NCBI RefSeq assembly: GCF_002943755.1
Contig: NZ_MQUB01000001.1
Location: 1,290,501 to 1,354,500, forward strand
Origin: Aureitalea marina
GTDB lineage: Bacteria > Bacteroidota > Bacteroidia > Flavobacteriales > Flavobacteriaceae
Reading direction: 5' to 3'
DNA: 64,000 bases
Positions 45,393 to 55,692 of this stretch are shown here, piece by piece. Numbering within the stretch: position 1 is the stretch's first letter; every line of letters starts with the position of its first letter. Under the pieces are notes generated by a model. That model saw only the letters and a list, made by a program, of their open reading frames with translations, made no database searches and was not told where the DNA came from. A program made the position numbers and the translations under genes.

Positions 45393-47894
45393 ATGAGATT
45401 TTGCTTGCTATTGGCCCTCGCGCTACTGGGTCAATCAGGGATTTCACAGCGTGCTAATTCCGGAAGCACCGATCAGAAATATTCCGTCTCTGGTCAGATT
45501 ATAGACCAGGAAACCGGCAATCCATTGGAGTATGCCACCGTTGCATTTATCAATTCTGAGGGTAGTATCGTAGAAGGCGGGATTACCGATCTGGACGGAA
45601 AATATAGTATAGACGTACAACGCGGAGTTTATACCATCCGATACGAATACATTTCCTACAATACCATTGAAAAGACCGAGCAGCGGATCTTTGAGAATAC
45701 TCAATTACCCACCATTAGTATGTCCCTGGATTCAGAGAGTTTGGACGAGGTTGTTGTTCGGGCAGAAACTACGGAAGTCCAGATCAGACTTGACAAGAAG
45801 ATCTACAACATCGGAAAGGACCTGACCACCAGTGGTGCCACTGTAGGGGACGCCCTGAGCAATGTGCCTTCAGTGACTGTCGATGTGGAAGGGGCCATTG
45901 CCTTAAGAGGGAATGAGAACGTCCAGATCCTGATCAATGGAAAACCTTCTGCCATTGCCGGTTTTGGAAGTACGGATGCCCTGACACAGTTACCCGCAGA
46001 TGCTATCGAAAAAGTAGAGGTGATCACCTCGGCTTCGGCACGATACGATGCAGAAGGTACTGCCGGTATCTTGAATATCGTCCTGAAGAAAGAGAAGACC
46101 CTGGGCGTTAATGGTTCTGCCATACTGAACCTGGGTTACCCCTATTCTGCCCAATTGACCACTAACTTCAATGTTCGCACAGAGAAATTCAATTTCTTTA
46201 ACACCACGGGGCTACAGTACAGAGAGGCTCCGGGTAATGGGCGCTTTGAGAATATCTTCTTCTCAAAGAATGTAGATAACCCGCTGGTTATAGAAGATCG
46301 TGATATTGAACGGATTAGACGAGGTTTCAACACCAACCTGGGAGTAGAATATTATATTGACGACAACTCATCGGTTACAGCCACAGGTTTCTATCGAAAG
46401 AGCAAAGACGACGACGAGACGGTTAACCTGACGGAGGAGTTCGATCCAAGTGGGCAACTGGACAAGTCCAGGGAACGCGTAGAATATGAGACCGAAGACG
46501 ATTATACCTTTCAGTTCTCAGCTAATTATACCAACCGACTGGATGACAACGGGCAGTTATTAACCGCAGATTTCCAATGGGAGAACGGCAAAGAGACCTC
46601 TCCTGCCATTATACAGGAAGCCCAACTCTTTCCGACTCCAGAGCCCCTCCCTACCGAAGATATTACTGAGATCACGGAGGAGACCGAATACCTTGCCCAG
46701 GCAGATTACGTGCTACCCATTGGGGAGAATGCCCAGTTTGAAGCCGGATACCGAGGTAGATTTCAAAATGAGGTCACGGATTATTTATTGTTGCAACAGC
46801 TTGTCGCTGGAGGTCCATTTGTACGAAACGACAGTTTGAGCAACATTTTCGACTTCACCCAGAACATACATGCCCTTTATACCCAGTATGGGAATAAGTT
46901 TGGCAAGTTCTCTTTCCTTCTTGGTCTGAGGATGGAGACCACTAAATTGAAAGGCGAGGTTACTGGTGTGGATGTGACTTCAGAGAATGAGAATGCCCTT
47001 TTGAATCTGGGCTTCGATAAAGATTTTATCGGGCTTTTTCCCACGGTCAACCTGGTCTATGAGATCACAGAGGACGAAAATGTCACCTTTGGATACAACC
47101 GGCGTATCAATCGCCCAAGAGGATTCTTCATTAACCCCTTCCCCTCTCGCTCCAGTGAGGCCAATATCTTTCAGGGAAACCCGGATCTAAACCCGGCCTA
47201 TGCCAGTGCCTTCGACCTGGGTTATCTGAAACGCTGGAGTAAAATGACCTTGACCTCATCTGTCTATTACCAATACGAGACGGACGCCTTCGAACGGATC
47301 CAGGAAGATACAGGCTTTGAAACACCCAACGGCATCCCAATCATTCGGACCATACCCATTAACCTGTCTACCAACCAACGAATGGGATTCGAGGCGGGGA
47401 TGATCTACAACCCAAGCAGGAAGATCCAATTGAACGGTAGCTTTAACATCTTCCGCTTTATAAAGGATGGAGAATTCAATGGTGTGGTATACGATGCAGA
47501 CGACACCAGCTGGTTTGCACGCTTAAGCACCAAAATTATGCTACCTGCGGCCATTCAATGGCAGACAAATGGCTTCTATCGGGGGCCAACCAGAAATGCA
47601 CAGACTGAGAACGAAGGCATACTTTCGATCAACACGGCACTGAGTAAAGACATACTGAATGATAATGCTACCATCGTTTTCAATGTCAGGGATCTTTTCA
47701 ATTCCCGGATCAGAAGAAGCTTTACAGAGACACCCACCTTCACTTCGGATAGCGAATTCCAATGGCGGGTAAGGAGTTTTAACTTATCCTTCACTTACCG
47801 ATTCAATCAAAAGAAACGGCAATCAAGAGGTCGAGGAAATGATAACTTCGATGATGGTGAAGAATTTGGAGGCGGAGGAAGGGCTAATCCCTAG
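45393..47894 (+). CDS. TonB-dependent receptor, OMP_b-brl_3 type
   Basis: This 833-residue outer-membrane receptor has a signal peptide (about 1-18), a carboxypeptidase-D regulatory-like domain (about 28-110, YSVSGQIIDQETGNPLEYAT) and a plug (about 115-230, with LPADAIEKVEVITS near its end). A barrel of the OMP_b-brl_3 group covers the rest. The C-tail is rich in Gly and charged residues (RGRGNDNFDDGEEFGGGG). The substrate is unknown and no SusD-like partner is beside it. It ends at a strong terminator. Confidence 0.93.
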   Translation: MRFCLLLALALLGQSGISQRANSGSTDQKYSVSGQIIDQETGNPLEYATVAFINSEGSIVEGGITDLDGKYSIDVQRGVYTIRYEYISYNTIEKTEQRIFENTQLPTISMSLDSESLDEVVVRAETTEVQIRLDKKIYNIGKDLTTSGATVGDALSNVPSVTVDVEGAIALRGNENVQILINGKPSAIAGFGSTDALTQLPADAIEKVEVITSASARYDAEGTAGILNIVLKKEKTLGVNGSAILNLGYPYSAQLTTNFNVRTEKFNFFNTTGLQYREAPGNGRFENIFFSKNVDNPLVIEDRDIERIRRGFNTNLGVEYYIDDNSSVTATGFYRKSKDDDETVNLTEEFDPSGQLDKSRERVEYETEDDYTFQFSANYTNRLDDNGQLLTADFQWENGKETSPAIIQEAQLFPTPEPLPTEDITEITEETEYLAQADYVLPIGENAQFEAGYRGRFQNEVTDYLLLQQLVAGGPFVRNDSLSNIFDFTQNIHALYTQYGNKFGKFSFLLGLRMETTKLKGEVTGVDVTSENENALLNLGFDKDFIGLFPTVNLVYEITEDENVTFGYNRRINRPRGFFINPFPSRSSEANIFQGNPDLNPAYASAFDLGYLKRWSKMTLTSSVYYQYETDAFERIQEDTGFETPNGIPIIRTIPINLSTNQRMGFEAGMIYNPSRKIQLNGSFNIFRFIKDGEFNGVVYDADDTSWFARLSTKIMLPAAIQWQTNGFYRGPTRNAQTENEGILSINTALSKDILNDNATIVFNVRDLFNSRIRRSFTETPTFTSDSEFQWRVRSFNLSFTYRFNQKKRQSRGRGNDNFDDGEEFGGGGRANP

Positions 47895-47916
47895 TCTTCA
47901 TTTCAAATAAACCCAT

Positions 47917-47947
47917 AAAAAAAGGAAGCCAAGCGGCTTCCTTTTTT
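47917..47947. terminator. Bidirectional rho-independent terminator
   Basis: The stem AAAAAAAGGAAGCC / GGCTTCCTTTTTT encloses the loop AAGC. It separates the TonB receptor from the facing small membrane protein. Confidence 0.9.
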
Positions 47948-47964
47948 GATATAGTTAAGGACGA

Positions 47965-48135
47965 TTATCCTTCCATTTCCTTTTTCCGGGCTTCTCGTTT
48001 CATCTTCATCTTCTCGATCAATGCCCCACCTATCCAATACGGAATAAAGGAGATCAGGAAGATCATCAGCCAAAAACCGATGGTAAGTATGGTTAGGAAA
48101 GCTAAAAACCCGAGGTATTGATCAAATTCAAACAT
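47965..48135 (-). CDS. Small single-helix membrane protein
   Basis: A 56-residue frame from ATG 48135 encodes a long hydrophobic stretch (about 9-35, LAFLTILTIGFWLMIFLISF) and a Lys/Arg/Glu tail (IEKMKMKREARKKEMEG). Earlier in-frame starts to 48186 would add an unlikely N-terminus. The function is unknown. Confidence 0.6.
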   Translation of the reverse strand: MFEFDQYLGFLAFLTILTIGFWLMIFLISFIPYWIGGALIEKMKMKREARKKEMEG

Positions 48136-48252
48136 ACTGGAACGATTTATTGCGCAAAGATAGGGTGAAACAAGGCTAACTTCCAACTCTAGTCCATAAT
48201 TTATTCACCGGAAATTAACCGTCTCTTCCAGAGAAAAGAGGTCCGGTTTCAG

Positions 48253-48260
48253 TAAATTTG
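48253..48260 (+). promoter_or_regulatory. Bacteroidota -7 promoter box for fumC
   Basis: TAAATTTG matches TAnnTTTG, 19 bases before the fumC ATG. Confidence 0.45.
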
Positions 48261-48279
48261 TAATCTAAAATTTCTATCC

Positions 48280-49671
48280 ATGCAATACCGTATTGAGAAG
48301 GATACTATGGGCGAAGTCCAGGTACCGGCCGATAAGCTTTGGGGAGCTCAAACAGAGCGTTCCCGTAACAATTTCAAAATCGGCCGTCCGGCCTCCATGC
48401 CTCTGGAAGTGGTCTATGGATTTGCTTACTTGAAGAAAGCTGCTGCCTACACCAATTGTGACCTGGGTGTACTTCCTCAAGAGAAGAGAGACTTGATCGG
48501 GCAGGTATGTGATGAGATCTTGCAAGGTAAGCACGATGATCAGTTCCCGCTGGTTATCTGGCAGACAGGAAGTGGCACTCAGAGCAATATGAATGTGAAC
48601 GAGGTCATCGCCAACCGGGCCCACCAGTTGGCCGGAAAGACCATCGGTGAAGGAGAGAAAACATTAGCCCCAAATGATGATGTCAATAAATCGCAATCAT
48701 CCAACGACACCTTCCCCACCGGTATGCATATCGCTTCCTACAAGAAAGTTGTCGAAGTGACCTTGCCGGGGGTCAAGCAACTTTGGCACACGCTAAAGGC
48801 CAAATCTGAAGAATTTGCGAAAGTGGTCAAGATCGGGCGTACTCATCTGATGGATGCCACTCCCCTAACTCTGGGTCAGGAATTCTCGGGATATGCCTCT
48901 CAGCTGGAACATGGGATCAAAGCCCTGGAAAACACCTTGGATCACCTGGCCGAACTGGCCTTGGGTGGTACGGCCGTAGGTACCGGGATCAATACCCCTG
49001 AAGGTTATGATGTTAAAGTTGCCGAATATATCGCCAAGTTTACGGAACTGCCCTTCGTTACCGCTGAGAACAAATTTGAAGCCCTTGCGGCTCACGATGC
49101 CATGGTAGAGACTCATGGAGCGATTAAACAGCTGGCGGTTAGCCTGAACAAGATCGCCAACGATATCCGTATGCTGGCCAGTGGCCCTCGTTCCGGAATT
49201 GGGGAGATCATCATCCCGGCCAACGAGCCAGGATCTTCTATCATGCCAGGCAAGGTAAACCCAACGCAATGCGAGGCCCTGACCATGGTTTGCGCTCGAG
49301 TCATCGGGAATGATATGACGATGGCTGTTGGAGGCATGCAGGGTCATTATGAGCTGAATGTTTTTAAACCAGTCATGGCCGCTGCCTTATTGGAGTCGGC
49401 TCAGTTAATAGGCGATGCCTGTGTTTCCTTCGACCAGCATTGCGCCCAGGGAATTGAAGCGAATACCGCTGTGATCGAGAAGCAACTCAATAATTCTCTG
49501 ATGTTGGTAACCGCCCTAAATACGAAGATCGGCTACTATAAGGCGGCAGAGATCGCTAACTGCGCCCATGCTAATGGTACTACCCTAAAGGAAGAGGCTA
49601 TGCGCCTGGGATACCTTACATCTGAAGAATTCGATGCCTGGGTAAGACCAGAAGATATGATCGGTCACTAA
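48280..49671 (+). CDS. fumC: Class II fumarate hydratase
   Basis: This 463-residue enzyme interconverts fumarate and malate in the citric acid cycle. The [13 protein letters not shown] segment, [14 protein letters not shown]-like loop and the signature [11 protein letters not shown] are diagnostic of the iron-free class II enzyme. The fumarase/aspartase family also has argininosuccinate lyase and aspartase members, but these motifs favour fumarase. It is a single gene with its own promoter. Confidence 0.96.
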   Translation: MQYRIEKDTMGEVQVPADKLWGAQTERSRNNFKIGRPASMPLEVVYGFAYLKKAAAYTNCDLGVLPQEKRDLIGQVCDEILQGKHDDQFPLVIWQTGSGTQSNMNVNEVIANRAHQLAGKTIGEGEKTLAPNDDVNKSQSSNDTFPTGMHIASYKKVVEVTLPGVKQLWHTLKAKSEEFAKVVKIGRTHLMDATPLTLGQEFSGYASQLEHGIKALENTLDHLAELALGGTAVGTGINTPEGYDVKVAEYIAKFTELPFVTAENKFEALAAHDAMVETHGAIKQLAVSLNKIANDIRMLASGPRSGIGEIIIPANEPGSSIMPGKVNPTQCEALTMVCARVIGNDMTMAVGGMQGHYELNVFKPVMAAALLESAQLIGDACVSFDQHCAQGIEANTAVIEKQLNNSLMLVTALNTKIGYYKAAEIANCAHANGTTLKEEAMRLGYLTSEEFDAWVRPEDMIGH

Positions 49672-49797
49672 AAATAGCGCTTCCTCGATTTGTAAGAAAA
49701 GTCAATAAACGAGACAATTTTATCGATAAAATGCATTTTTCTTAGATGAAATGTATTTTTTTCCTATATTGTCCATCCCAAATTGATTATCTTACTT

Positions 49798-51096
49798 ATG
49801 AAGAGGTATACTATTCTACTGCTCTTAACATCCCTGCTTTGGTTAACGGGTAGTAACATCACAGGTCTGGCCAACGCCCCAAATTCTGGGCCGGATGTCC
49901 ACTTATCCCAGTACAATCAGAGTATTGCGACTTATGGGGTCGTTGAGAAACCACCTGGATTCATTTCCTATTCGACGGAAGGATCTTTCGTTTCCCGCGA
50001 CCAATTGACCCTATTGACCAATTCCTTTGACATGTCAAATGGAGGAGGTTCCTTTGATTCAAAATCAGTATTTTCTTACAATTTTATGGCTCCGGCCAAT
50101 GCTGAATACAATAACCTGCAGCAAGAGGCATCACAATCTGGTGAAGTACTGTTTCGTCAAGGTATGTACTACGGATTCACCTTTATGGTGATACTGCTCA
50201 ACCTGGTCTGTTTCTTTTTGTTCGATGAGAAAGTATTTCTCTACTACTTTCTTTCACTGACAGCTCTGACCTCGGTTTTCTTATTCAGTGATGGTCTGTT
50301 GACCCTCTTCGGAATGGAGAATTTTGCCAATGCCCGTGGTCTACAGTCTACCCTATTGATGCTGGCCATAGGATGCGCGGCCGTTTTCTCACACAATTTC
50401 TTAAGCTTACAGGACTTCTACCCTAAACTCAAATGGGTAAGCATGGTTCAGTATGGAACAGCCGGTCTTCTTATTCTAGCTTGTTGGGTTAGTGGACAGG
50501 AGATCTTTGCCAACTTGGCCAATGTGATCTTGTTCGGGATCATGGCGACCTATTTCTTTACAGGAGTCTTGTTATTTGGCCGTAAGAATTACGCTAAATT
50601 CTATGTGATCGCATATGCGATTCCCTTGTTGTTCGCAGTAGATTACTTTGTTTTGCGAAACCTGGGAATCGATTTCCTATTTACCCAATCCAGTCACGTA
50701 AAGGCGGCTGCCTTGGTTGAAATGCTGGTTCTTAGCTACGCAATCGTTTACAGAATGCAAGCTATTAAGGAAGAGAACCTGCTTCGTCAGACCGAGATGC
50801 GCATCTTCCTAAGACAACAAGAAGCGCTATCCAGCAGACAGAAGACCGAAAAACTGATAGAGGACGTATACCTGGAGAACTTGATCATGCACTACGACTT
50901 GGATGGTCTGGAGATCAAACTCCTGCAGTACATCTCTGAAGGAAAGGACAATACCAAGATCGCACGGAAGCTCAAGACAACTGAAGCCGATGTGGAAGAA
51001 CTGACCAAAGAATTATATCACAAGCTGGAGATCAGCGAGCATATCAAGGAAGACTTCCGTATGGTCGAATCCCAGCCGGATTACATCTATAACTAA
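49798..51096 (+). CDS. 7TM membrane regulator with C-terminal helix-turn-helix
   Basis: This 432-residue protein has a signal peptide, an extracytoplasmic domain of about 85 residues, seven membrane helices (about 115-315) and a coiled-coil linker. The C-terminal domain (about 365-415, LEIKLLQYISEGKDNTKIARKLKTTE) resembles a LuxR/GerE helix-turn-helix. It may sense an external signal and bind DNA directly from the membrane, as proposed for 7TMR-DISM relatives in Bacteroidota. ATG 49798 is preferred to 49783 because it begins the signal peptide. It ends at its own terminator. Confidence 0.8.
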   Translation: MKRYTILLLLTSLLWLTGSNITGLANAPNSGPDVHLSQYNQSIATYGVVEKPPGFISYSTEGSFVSRDQLTLLTNSFDMSNGGGSFDSKSVFSYNFMAPANAEYNNLQQEASQSGEVLFRQGMYYGFTFMVILLNLVCFFLFDEKVFLYYFLSLTALTSVFLFSDGLLTLFGMENFANARGLQSTLLMLAIGCAAVFSHNFLSLQDFYPKLKWVSMVQYGTAGLLILACWVSGQEIFANLANVILFGIMATYFFTGVLLFGRKNYAKFYVIAYAIPLLFAVDYFVLRNLGIDFLFTQSSHVKAAALVEMLVLSYAIVYRMQAIKEENLLRQTEMRIFLRQQEALSSRQKTEKLIEDVYLENLIMHYDLDGLEIKLLQYISEGKDNTKIARKLKTTEADVEELTKELYHKLEISEHIKEDFRMVESQPDYIYN

Positions 51097-51135
51097 CCCC
51101 GCGATTCAATTCGATTGTTTACTTAACTCATCGAT

Positions 51136-51168
51136 GAAGTGACCTTAACGGGTCACTTCACGTTTTTT
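51136..51168 (+). terminator. Terminator of the 7TM regulator gene
   Basis: The stem GAAGTGACC / GGTCACTTC encloses the loop TTAACG and a T-run follows. It overlaps the 3' end of the facing ccsBA gene. Confidence 0.8.
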
Positions 51169-54100
51169 AGATAGAATTTTCTGTAGCGCCAGTAAGATAG
51201 CAGACTAAGCGCAATGAAGAATGAAAGGATATAGTAGACAAAGGTCGGAGTCACCGGAACATCTCCACTGGCATAACTGTGCAAACCGGTCAGATAGAAA
51301 TTGACCCCGAAATAGGTCATCATAATGGAGGCATACGCAAAGATGGCCATTACATTGAAAGTCCATCGGCCTCTCAATCCAGGTACGAGCCTGGCATGAA
51401 TCACAAAGGCATAGACCATGATACTGATCAGTGCCCAGGTTTCCTTAGGGTCCCAACCCCAGTATCTTCCCCAACTCTCATTGGCCCATTGACCACCCAG
51501 GAAATTTCCAATAGTCAGCATAACCAATCCAACAGTCAGGGCCATCTCGTTAATCACGGTCAGTTCCTTGATATTGAGGTCCATTTTGGCCTTATTTTTT
51601 GAATTGGTAAGTAGTATCAACAACAGGCTGGCCGCACCTAAGATCATCCCTAGGGTAAAGGGACCATAACTTGCTACGATCACGGCAACGTGTATCATTA
51701 GCCAATAACTATCCAAAACAGGTTGTAAGTTCGCGATAGAGGGATCCAGCCAACTTTGATGAGCAACCCACAATATAATGGCGGTAACAAAGGCTGTTGA
51801 TGCTACTGTCAGTTCACTTTTACGACCAAATGCAAGACCAAAGAAGGTGGTCGCCCACGCCACATAAAGTATGGATTCGTAGGCATCACTCCAGGGAGCA
51901 TGACCACTGATATACCAGCGCATGGCCAGACCAAGGGTCATCAAGATGAAAAAGATCCAGATGATCACCTTACACGACTTGATCAGCACCCGCATAGCCT
52001 TACTTTCTCGGAAGATCTTGATAATGATAAAAACGAACATCAACACCCCAAATAAGGCAAAATAACGGTACAGTTTATTAAAAATATCGGCCCGATTATA
52101 GGCGATCTCTGCTTTCACTTTACTGTCTGATAACATCACCTGTGAGCCAAATTTCCGCTGGAACCCCGCCAGTCCGTCAAGGATTTCTTCGGCTGTAGTA
52201 TAATCTCCACTTGCCCGAGAAGTATTTAAGGTCTGGAAGTAGACCGGAAGTATATCTTTGGCCACCGTATCGGCCCCAACGTATTGGACCTGCCCAAGTT
52301 CCGGATAGGACACCCATCGGTTGTTGGGATCGTCGGGTACTGGAAACACCTTTAGGATGGTTCCGCTCAGGGCCTCATTGAGCAGATAGGATTTCTCATA
52401 TAGTTTGATGAAATCCTTCTCAAACTGATTGGGATTGGTCTTGGACGTTGCCTCCTCCAGATAAGGTGCGATCTTACTGTTACCTTGCTGATCGAAAAGG
52501 TCCATAAGAGCTACCTCACTCGTCTCACTAGAGACACCGAGGATGGTCTTAATACTATCGTTACGCCAATCCAATTTAAGCAAAGGCACCTCCAACCAAA
52601 GACGGGGGAATTCTGTCATGGACATGAACACTTGGTTGGCATCCAGCCCCAGGTAGGAATTCTTCTTACTCACTTTCCTAAGCAGTTCGCTGGCAAAGGT
52701 GTTGACAGGCTTCATACGGCCATTATCTTGAATGACCAATTCTCCGAACCGAGCAGCGTGCTCAGCATCAACCGCATTGGCTACGATAATGGAATCCAAC
52801 TGCTGGCCAGGTGCTCTGCTGTGGATCTCTTGAGAAATGCTGAGGGTGGGCATCAACATCAACAGAAAGACACCAAGCGCAGTCTTTTTCTTTTTGATCT
52901 TGTCCAGCATTTTCTTCAGTGATGCGAAGCGAGTGGCCCTGTCGAACAAGATGGCCATTAGCCCAAAATACAGCAGGAAGTATCCGATATAGGTGATCCA
53001 TGTTCCCCAGAAATCGTGATTTACAGAAAGGACAGTTCCCAATTCGTCCGGATCAAATGAGGCCTGGAAAAACCGGTATCCCCTGTGATCCAGAACATGG
53101 TTCATATAAATGTCGTAGTCGTAGGAGCCCTCTTCGGCATCCACTACCGTCACCTTACTCTCAAATGCCGAATAGGCCCTTTCCGTACCTGGATAGCGCT
53201 CCGCAATAAAATCTCTAAGGGTTACACTGAAGGGCAATTGAATGGCCTGTGAACCATAGGCCAGGTAAACTGTTAAACCTCCAACCTCAACTCCAACCGG
53301 ATCAGGGCTGGACCCTTTACCACCTACTAATGCGACCTCCTTCGTCTCTCCGCCAGACCGAACCTCCAATAGCAAGCCATCGGCATTGGTCTTTTCGGCT
53401 TCCGGAGCTTTAACCACTCCGTAGCTACCCCGGGTCAAGGTCTCGGGAATTACAAATGCCATATCGGCAAGCGTGTAGAGTGACCTCAACTGCAAGGGTT
53501 GAAGGCTATCTGCAGTTACATCTCCTCGAAATTGGTCGGCCATTCTCATGTAGTTTCCGCCAAATGCCGACTTGATCTGGTATCCTTCTTCTTCCGAATA
53601 GAAGATGTTGATAGCTCCGGGAGTCTCATTATTAAGCGAAAAGAGCATATTGTGAATATTGCTCACACCGCCTTCCTGCAGCCAATGATCGTGACGGCTG
53701 CCATCGCCTGCCTCGACGATCTTGAGATAGCGTTCTCCATTATCATCAGGGACCAGGTCCTCTTTCGCGTTTTGAATGAACTGCTTGTAAACGATCTGCA
53801 CCGGCTGACCATTATAATCGCTTTCCAACACAAAATCATTATCCAAGCGCTCGGACAACATCAACTCCAGGGGTCTGACTTTTCGTCTTTGAGCAACCCC
53901 GTCAATTTCGTATTCACCATCGATGAACACATCCAGATAGGTCTTTTCTGAGAGCATGACATTAGAAGAATCCCCTTCCCGTATGTGCATCACCCCTTCG
54001 TACCCAATGTAACGGGTGACAAAGGCACCTAAGAGGATCAGAATGAATGAAAGGTGTAAGGTCAGGGTGGCCCATTTCTCCTTTTTGTACAGTCGAAATC

Positions 54101-54311
54101 GAAAAATATTCCCCAGGAAATTGATCACAAAGAAGACCATGATAGTTTCAAACCACCAGGCATTATAGATCAAGGTTCTGGAATAAGCCGTAGGGGAAGT
54201 TTCGGAAGAAGCGTCCAGAAATGTTCCCACGGCCATGGCCACGGCAAAAACGATAAATAGAATGGCGGTTAATCGGGTGGAAAACAGCAGCGAAGCCAGT
54301 TTCTTTTGCAT
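51153..54311 (-). CDS. Cytochrome c biogenesis CcsB-CcsA fusion
   Basis: This 1052-residue fused System II haem-lyase joins a ResB/CcsB-like N-terminal half (about 1-480, four helices with a large periplasmic loop) and a periplasmic linker. A CcsA half (about 730-1050) follows with the tryptophan-rich haem-binding segment WGRYWGWDPKETW and flanking histidines. The fusion is common in Bacteroidota and carries haem export and attachment to c-type cytochromes in one chain. It is transcribed divergently from the DUF2520 gene. Confidence 0.95.
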   Translation of the reverse strand: MQKKLASLLFSTRLTAILFIVFAVAMAVGTFLDASSETSPTAYSRTLIYNAWWFETIMVFFVINFLGNIFRFRLYKKEKWATLTLHLSFILILLGAFVTRYIGYEGVMHIREGDSSNVMLSEKTYLDVFIDGEYEIDGVAQRRKVRPLELMLSERLDNDFVLESDYNGQPVQIVYKQFIQNAKEDLVPDDNGERYLKIVEAGDGSRHDHWLQEGGVSNIHNMLFSLNNETPGAINIFYSEEEGYQIKSAFGGNYMRMADQFRGDVTADSLQPLQLRSLYTLADMAFVIPETLTRGSYGVVKAPEAEKTNADGLLLEVRSGGETKEVALVGGKGSSPDPVGVEVGGLTVYLAYGSQAIQLPFSVTLRDFIAERYPGTERAYSAFESKVTVVDAEEGSYDYDIYMNHVLDHRGYRFFQASFDPDELGTVLSVNHDFWGTWITYIGYFLLYFGLMAILFDRATRFASLKKMLDKIKKKKTALGVFLLMLMPTLSISQEIHSRAPGQQLDSIIVANAVDAEHAARFGELVIQDNGRMKPVNTFASELLRKVSKKNSYLGLDANQVFMSMTEFPRLWLEVPLLKLDWRNDSIKTILGVSSETSEVALMDLFDQQGNSKIAPYLEEATSKTNPNQFEKDFIKLYEKSYLLNEALSGTILKVFPVPDDPNNRWVSYPELGQVQYVGADTVAKDILPVYFQTLNTSRASGDYTTAEEILDGLAGFQRKFGSQVMLSDSKVKAEIAYNRADIFNKLYRYFALFGVLMFVFIIIKIFRESKAMRVLIKSCKVIIWIFFILMTLGLAMRWYISGHAPWSDAYESILYVAWATTFFGLAFGRKSELTVASTAFVTAIILWVAHQSWLDPSIANLQPVLDSYWLMIHVAVIVASYGPFTLGMILGAASLLLILLTNSKNKAKMDLNIKELTVINEMALTVGLVMLTIGNFLGGQWANESWGRYWGWDPKETWALISIMVYAFVIHARLVPGLRGRWTFNVMAIFAYASIMMTYFGVNFYLTGLHSYASGDVPVTPTFVYYILSFFIALSLLSYWRYRKFYLKNVK

Positions 54312-54409
54312 CTAGCGAATTTTAGTGCAAAAATACTGAAAAGCCGAAAGAAAATTAAGGTATTGTCCTGTACTTTTCTAATCCTGATGGCTGTTGTACT
54401 TTTAAGCCG

Positions 54410-55168
54410 ATGATACGAGTCAATCTTGTTGGAACTGGAAATTTGGGCTGGAATTTGGCCCAAGCATTACAGGATGCAAATGGAGTTGAATTGGTTCAGG
54501 TTGTGGACCGATCGGAAAGGCTAAAGGATCTGCAGGGATTGAATCGGATTGAAACTTTGGAAACAATGAACCCAGCGGACATCTGCCTGCTAGCAGTCCG
54601 AGACTCGGATATTGCAGGTCTTGTGCCTCAATTGAGGCAATTCGATATGATGATCGCCCATTGCTCCGGAGCAACTCCACTCTCCGAACTGGACGGTTTA
54701 AAGCGAGCCGGAGTTTGGTATCCTTTACAAACTTTTAGTAAAGACCTCCGTGCACCCTTAAAAAATATAACCGTCGCACTAGAATCTAATGACGATGATG
54801 ATCTGGAGTTGCTCTCTGGCCTGGCCCTGGCCCTACATGCCAATCCTATTAGAGTAGACAGCGCCCAGCGCAGGGTTTTGCACCTTTCCGCCGTTCTGGT
54901 GAATAACTTTGTAAATCATTTGTTCACACTTGGTAAAACAGAACTCGACCAGGTCGGTCTGTCCTTCGATCTGCTACTACCCCTTATCCAAGAAACAGTG
55001 AGAAAGGCATCCCTCAATGGTCCTGAAGATTCTCAGACGGGACCCGCGGTGAGAAATGACCATGAAACCATCCAAAAACACTTAGATTTGTTGAGCGATC
55101 CCAAAACACGTGAGCTTTACATTCAACTAACCCAATCTATTCTCCAGCGGCATGGAAAAGAACTATAA
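54410..55168 (+). CDS. Rossmann-fold DUF2520 protein
   Basis: This 252-residue protein has the dinucleotide-binding loop VGTGNLGWNLAQAL at the N-terminus and the SGATPLSEL and GVWYPLQTFSKD motifs. A helical C-terminal DUF2520 domain (about 125-245) follows. It resembles F420/NADP-dependent oxidoreductases; the substrate is unknown. It overlaps kdsC by 17 bases and heads a conserved operon with kdsC, a UbiA-type gene and maf. Confidence 0.9.
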   Translation: MIRVNLVGTGNLGWNLAQALQDANGVELVQVVDRSERLKDLQGLNRIETLETMNPADICLLAVRDSDIAGLVPQLRQFDMMIAHCSGATPLSELDGLKRAGVWYPLQTFSKDLRAPLKNITVALESNDDDDLELLSGLALALHANPIRVDSAQRRVLHLSAVLVNNFVNHLFTLGKTELDQVGLSFDLLLPLIQETVRKASLNGPEDSQTGPAVRNDHETIQKHLDLLSDPKTRELYIQLTQSILQRHGKEL

Positions 55169-55685
55169 AGAATATCTCAAAGACATCAGGTGCTTCATAT
55201 TTGATGTGGACGGGGTGATGACAGATGGCCGAGTACTGATCACCACGGATGGTCAATTGTACCGGGCCATGAATATAAAAGACGGCTTTGCCCTGAAGAC
55301 GGCTGTGGATAAGGGTTATGAAGTGGTCGCCATTTCCGGTGGCAACAATACCGGTGTCAAAAGCAGATTGGAAGGTTTGGGGCTCAGTGAGATCTATCTT
55401 GGGGTCTCGGACAAGATTTCCCTGATGTATGAGATCTTCTCTCGCAAGGAGATAGAAACGAACCAGGTGCTCTATATGGGAGACGATATTCCCGATCTAC
55501 ATGCCATGCAAGAGGTGATCTTACCCTGTTGCCCTCAGGATGCCGTGCCAGAGATCAAGGCGGTTTCCCGCTATGTATCCCACCGTAGTGGTGGGCAAGG
55601 TTGTGTTAGGGATGTGATCGAACAAGTCCTCAAGGTACAGGGCAACTGGGCTGTTAATGGCCCAACCAGCGCCAAGTACGATTAG
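55152..55685 (+). CDS. KdsC-type HAD phosphatase
   Basis: This 177-residue protein is of the C0 (cap-less) HAD group, with nucleophile Asp18 and Asp20 in FDVDGVMTDGR, motif II AISGGN and the acidic MGDDIPD. These match 3-deoxy-D-manno-octulosonate 8-phosphate phosphatase. No kdsA/kdsB is near, so the exact substrate (KDO or another sialic-type sugar acid) is inferred. It is tightly coupled to DUF2520 and the UbiA gene. Confidence 0.85.
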   Translation: MEKNYKEYLKDIRCFIFDVDGVMTDGRVLITTDGQLYRAMNIKDGFALKTAVDKGYEVVAISGGNNTGVKSRLEGLGLSEIYLGVSDKISLMYEIFSRKEIETNQVLYMGDDIPDLHAMQEVILPCCPQDAVPEIKAVSRYVSHRSGGQGCVRDVIEQVLKVQGNWAVNGPTSAKYD

Positions 55686-55692
55686 AAAGTAA

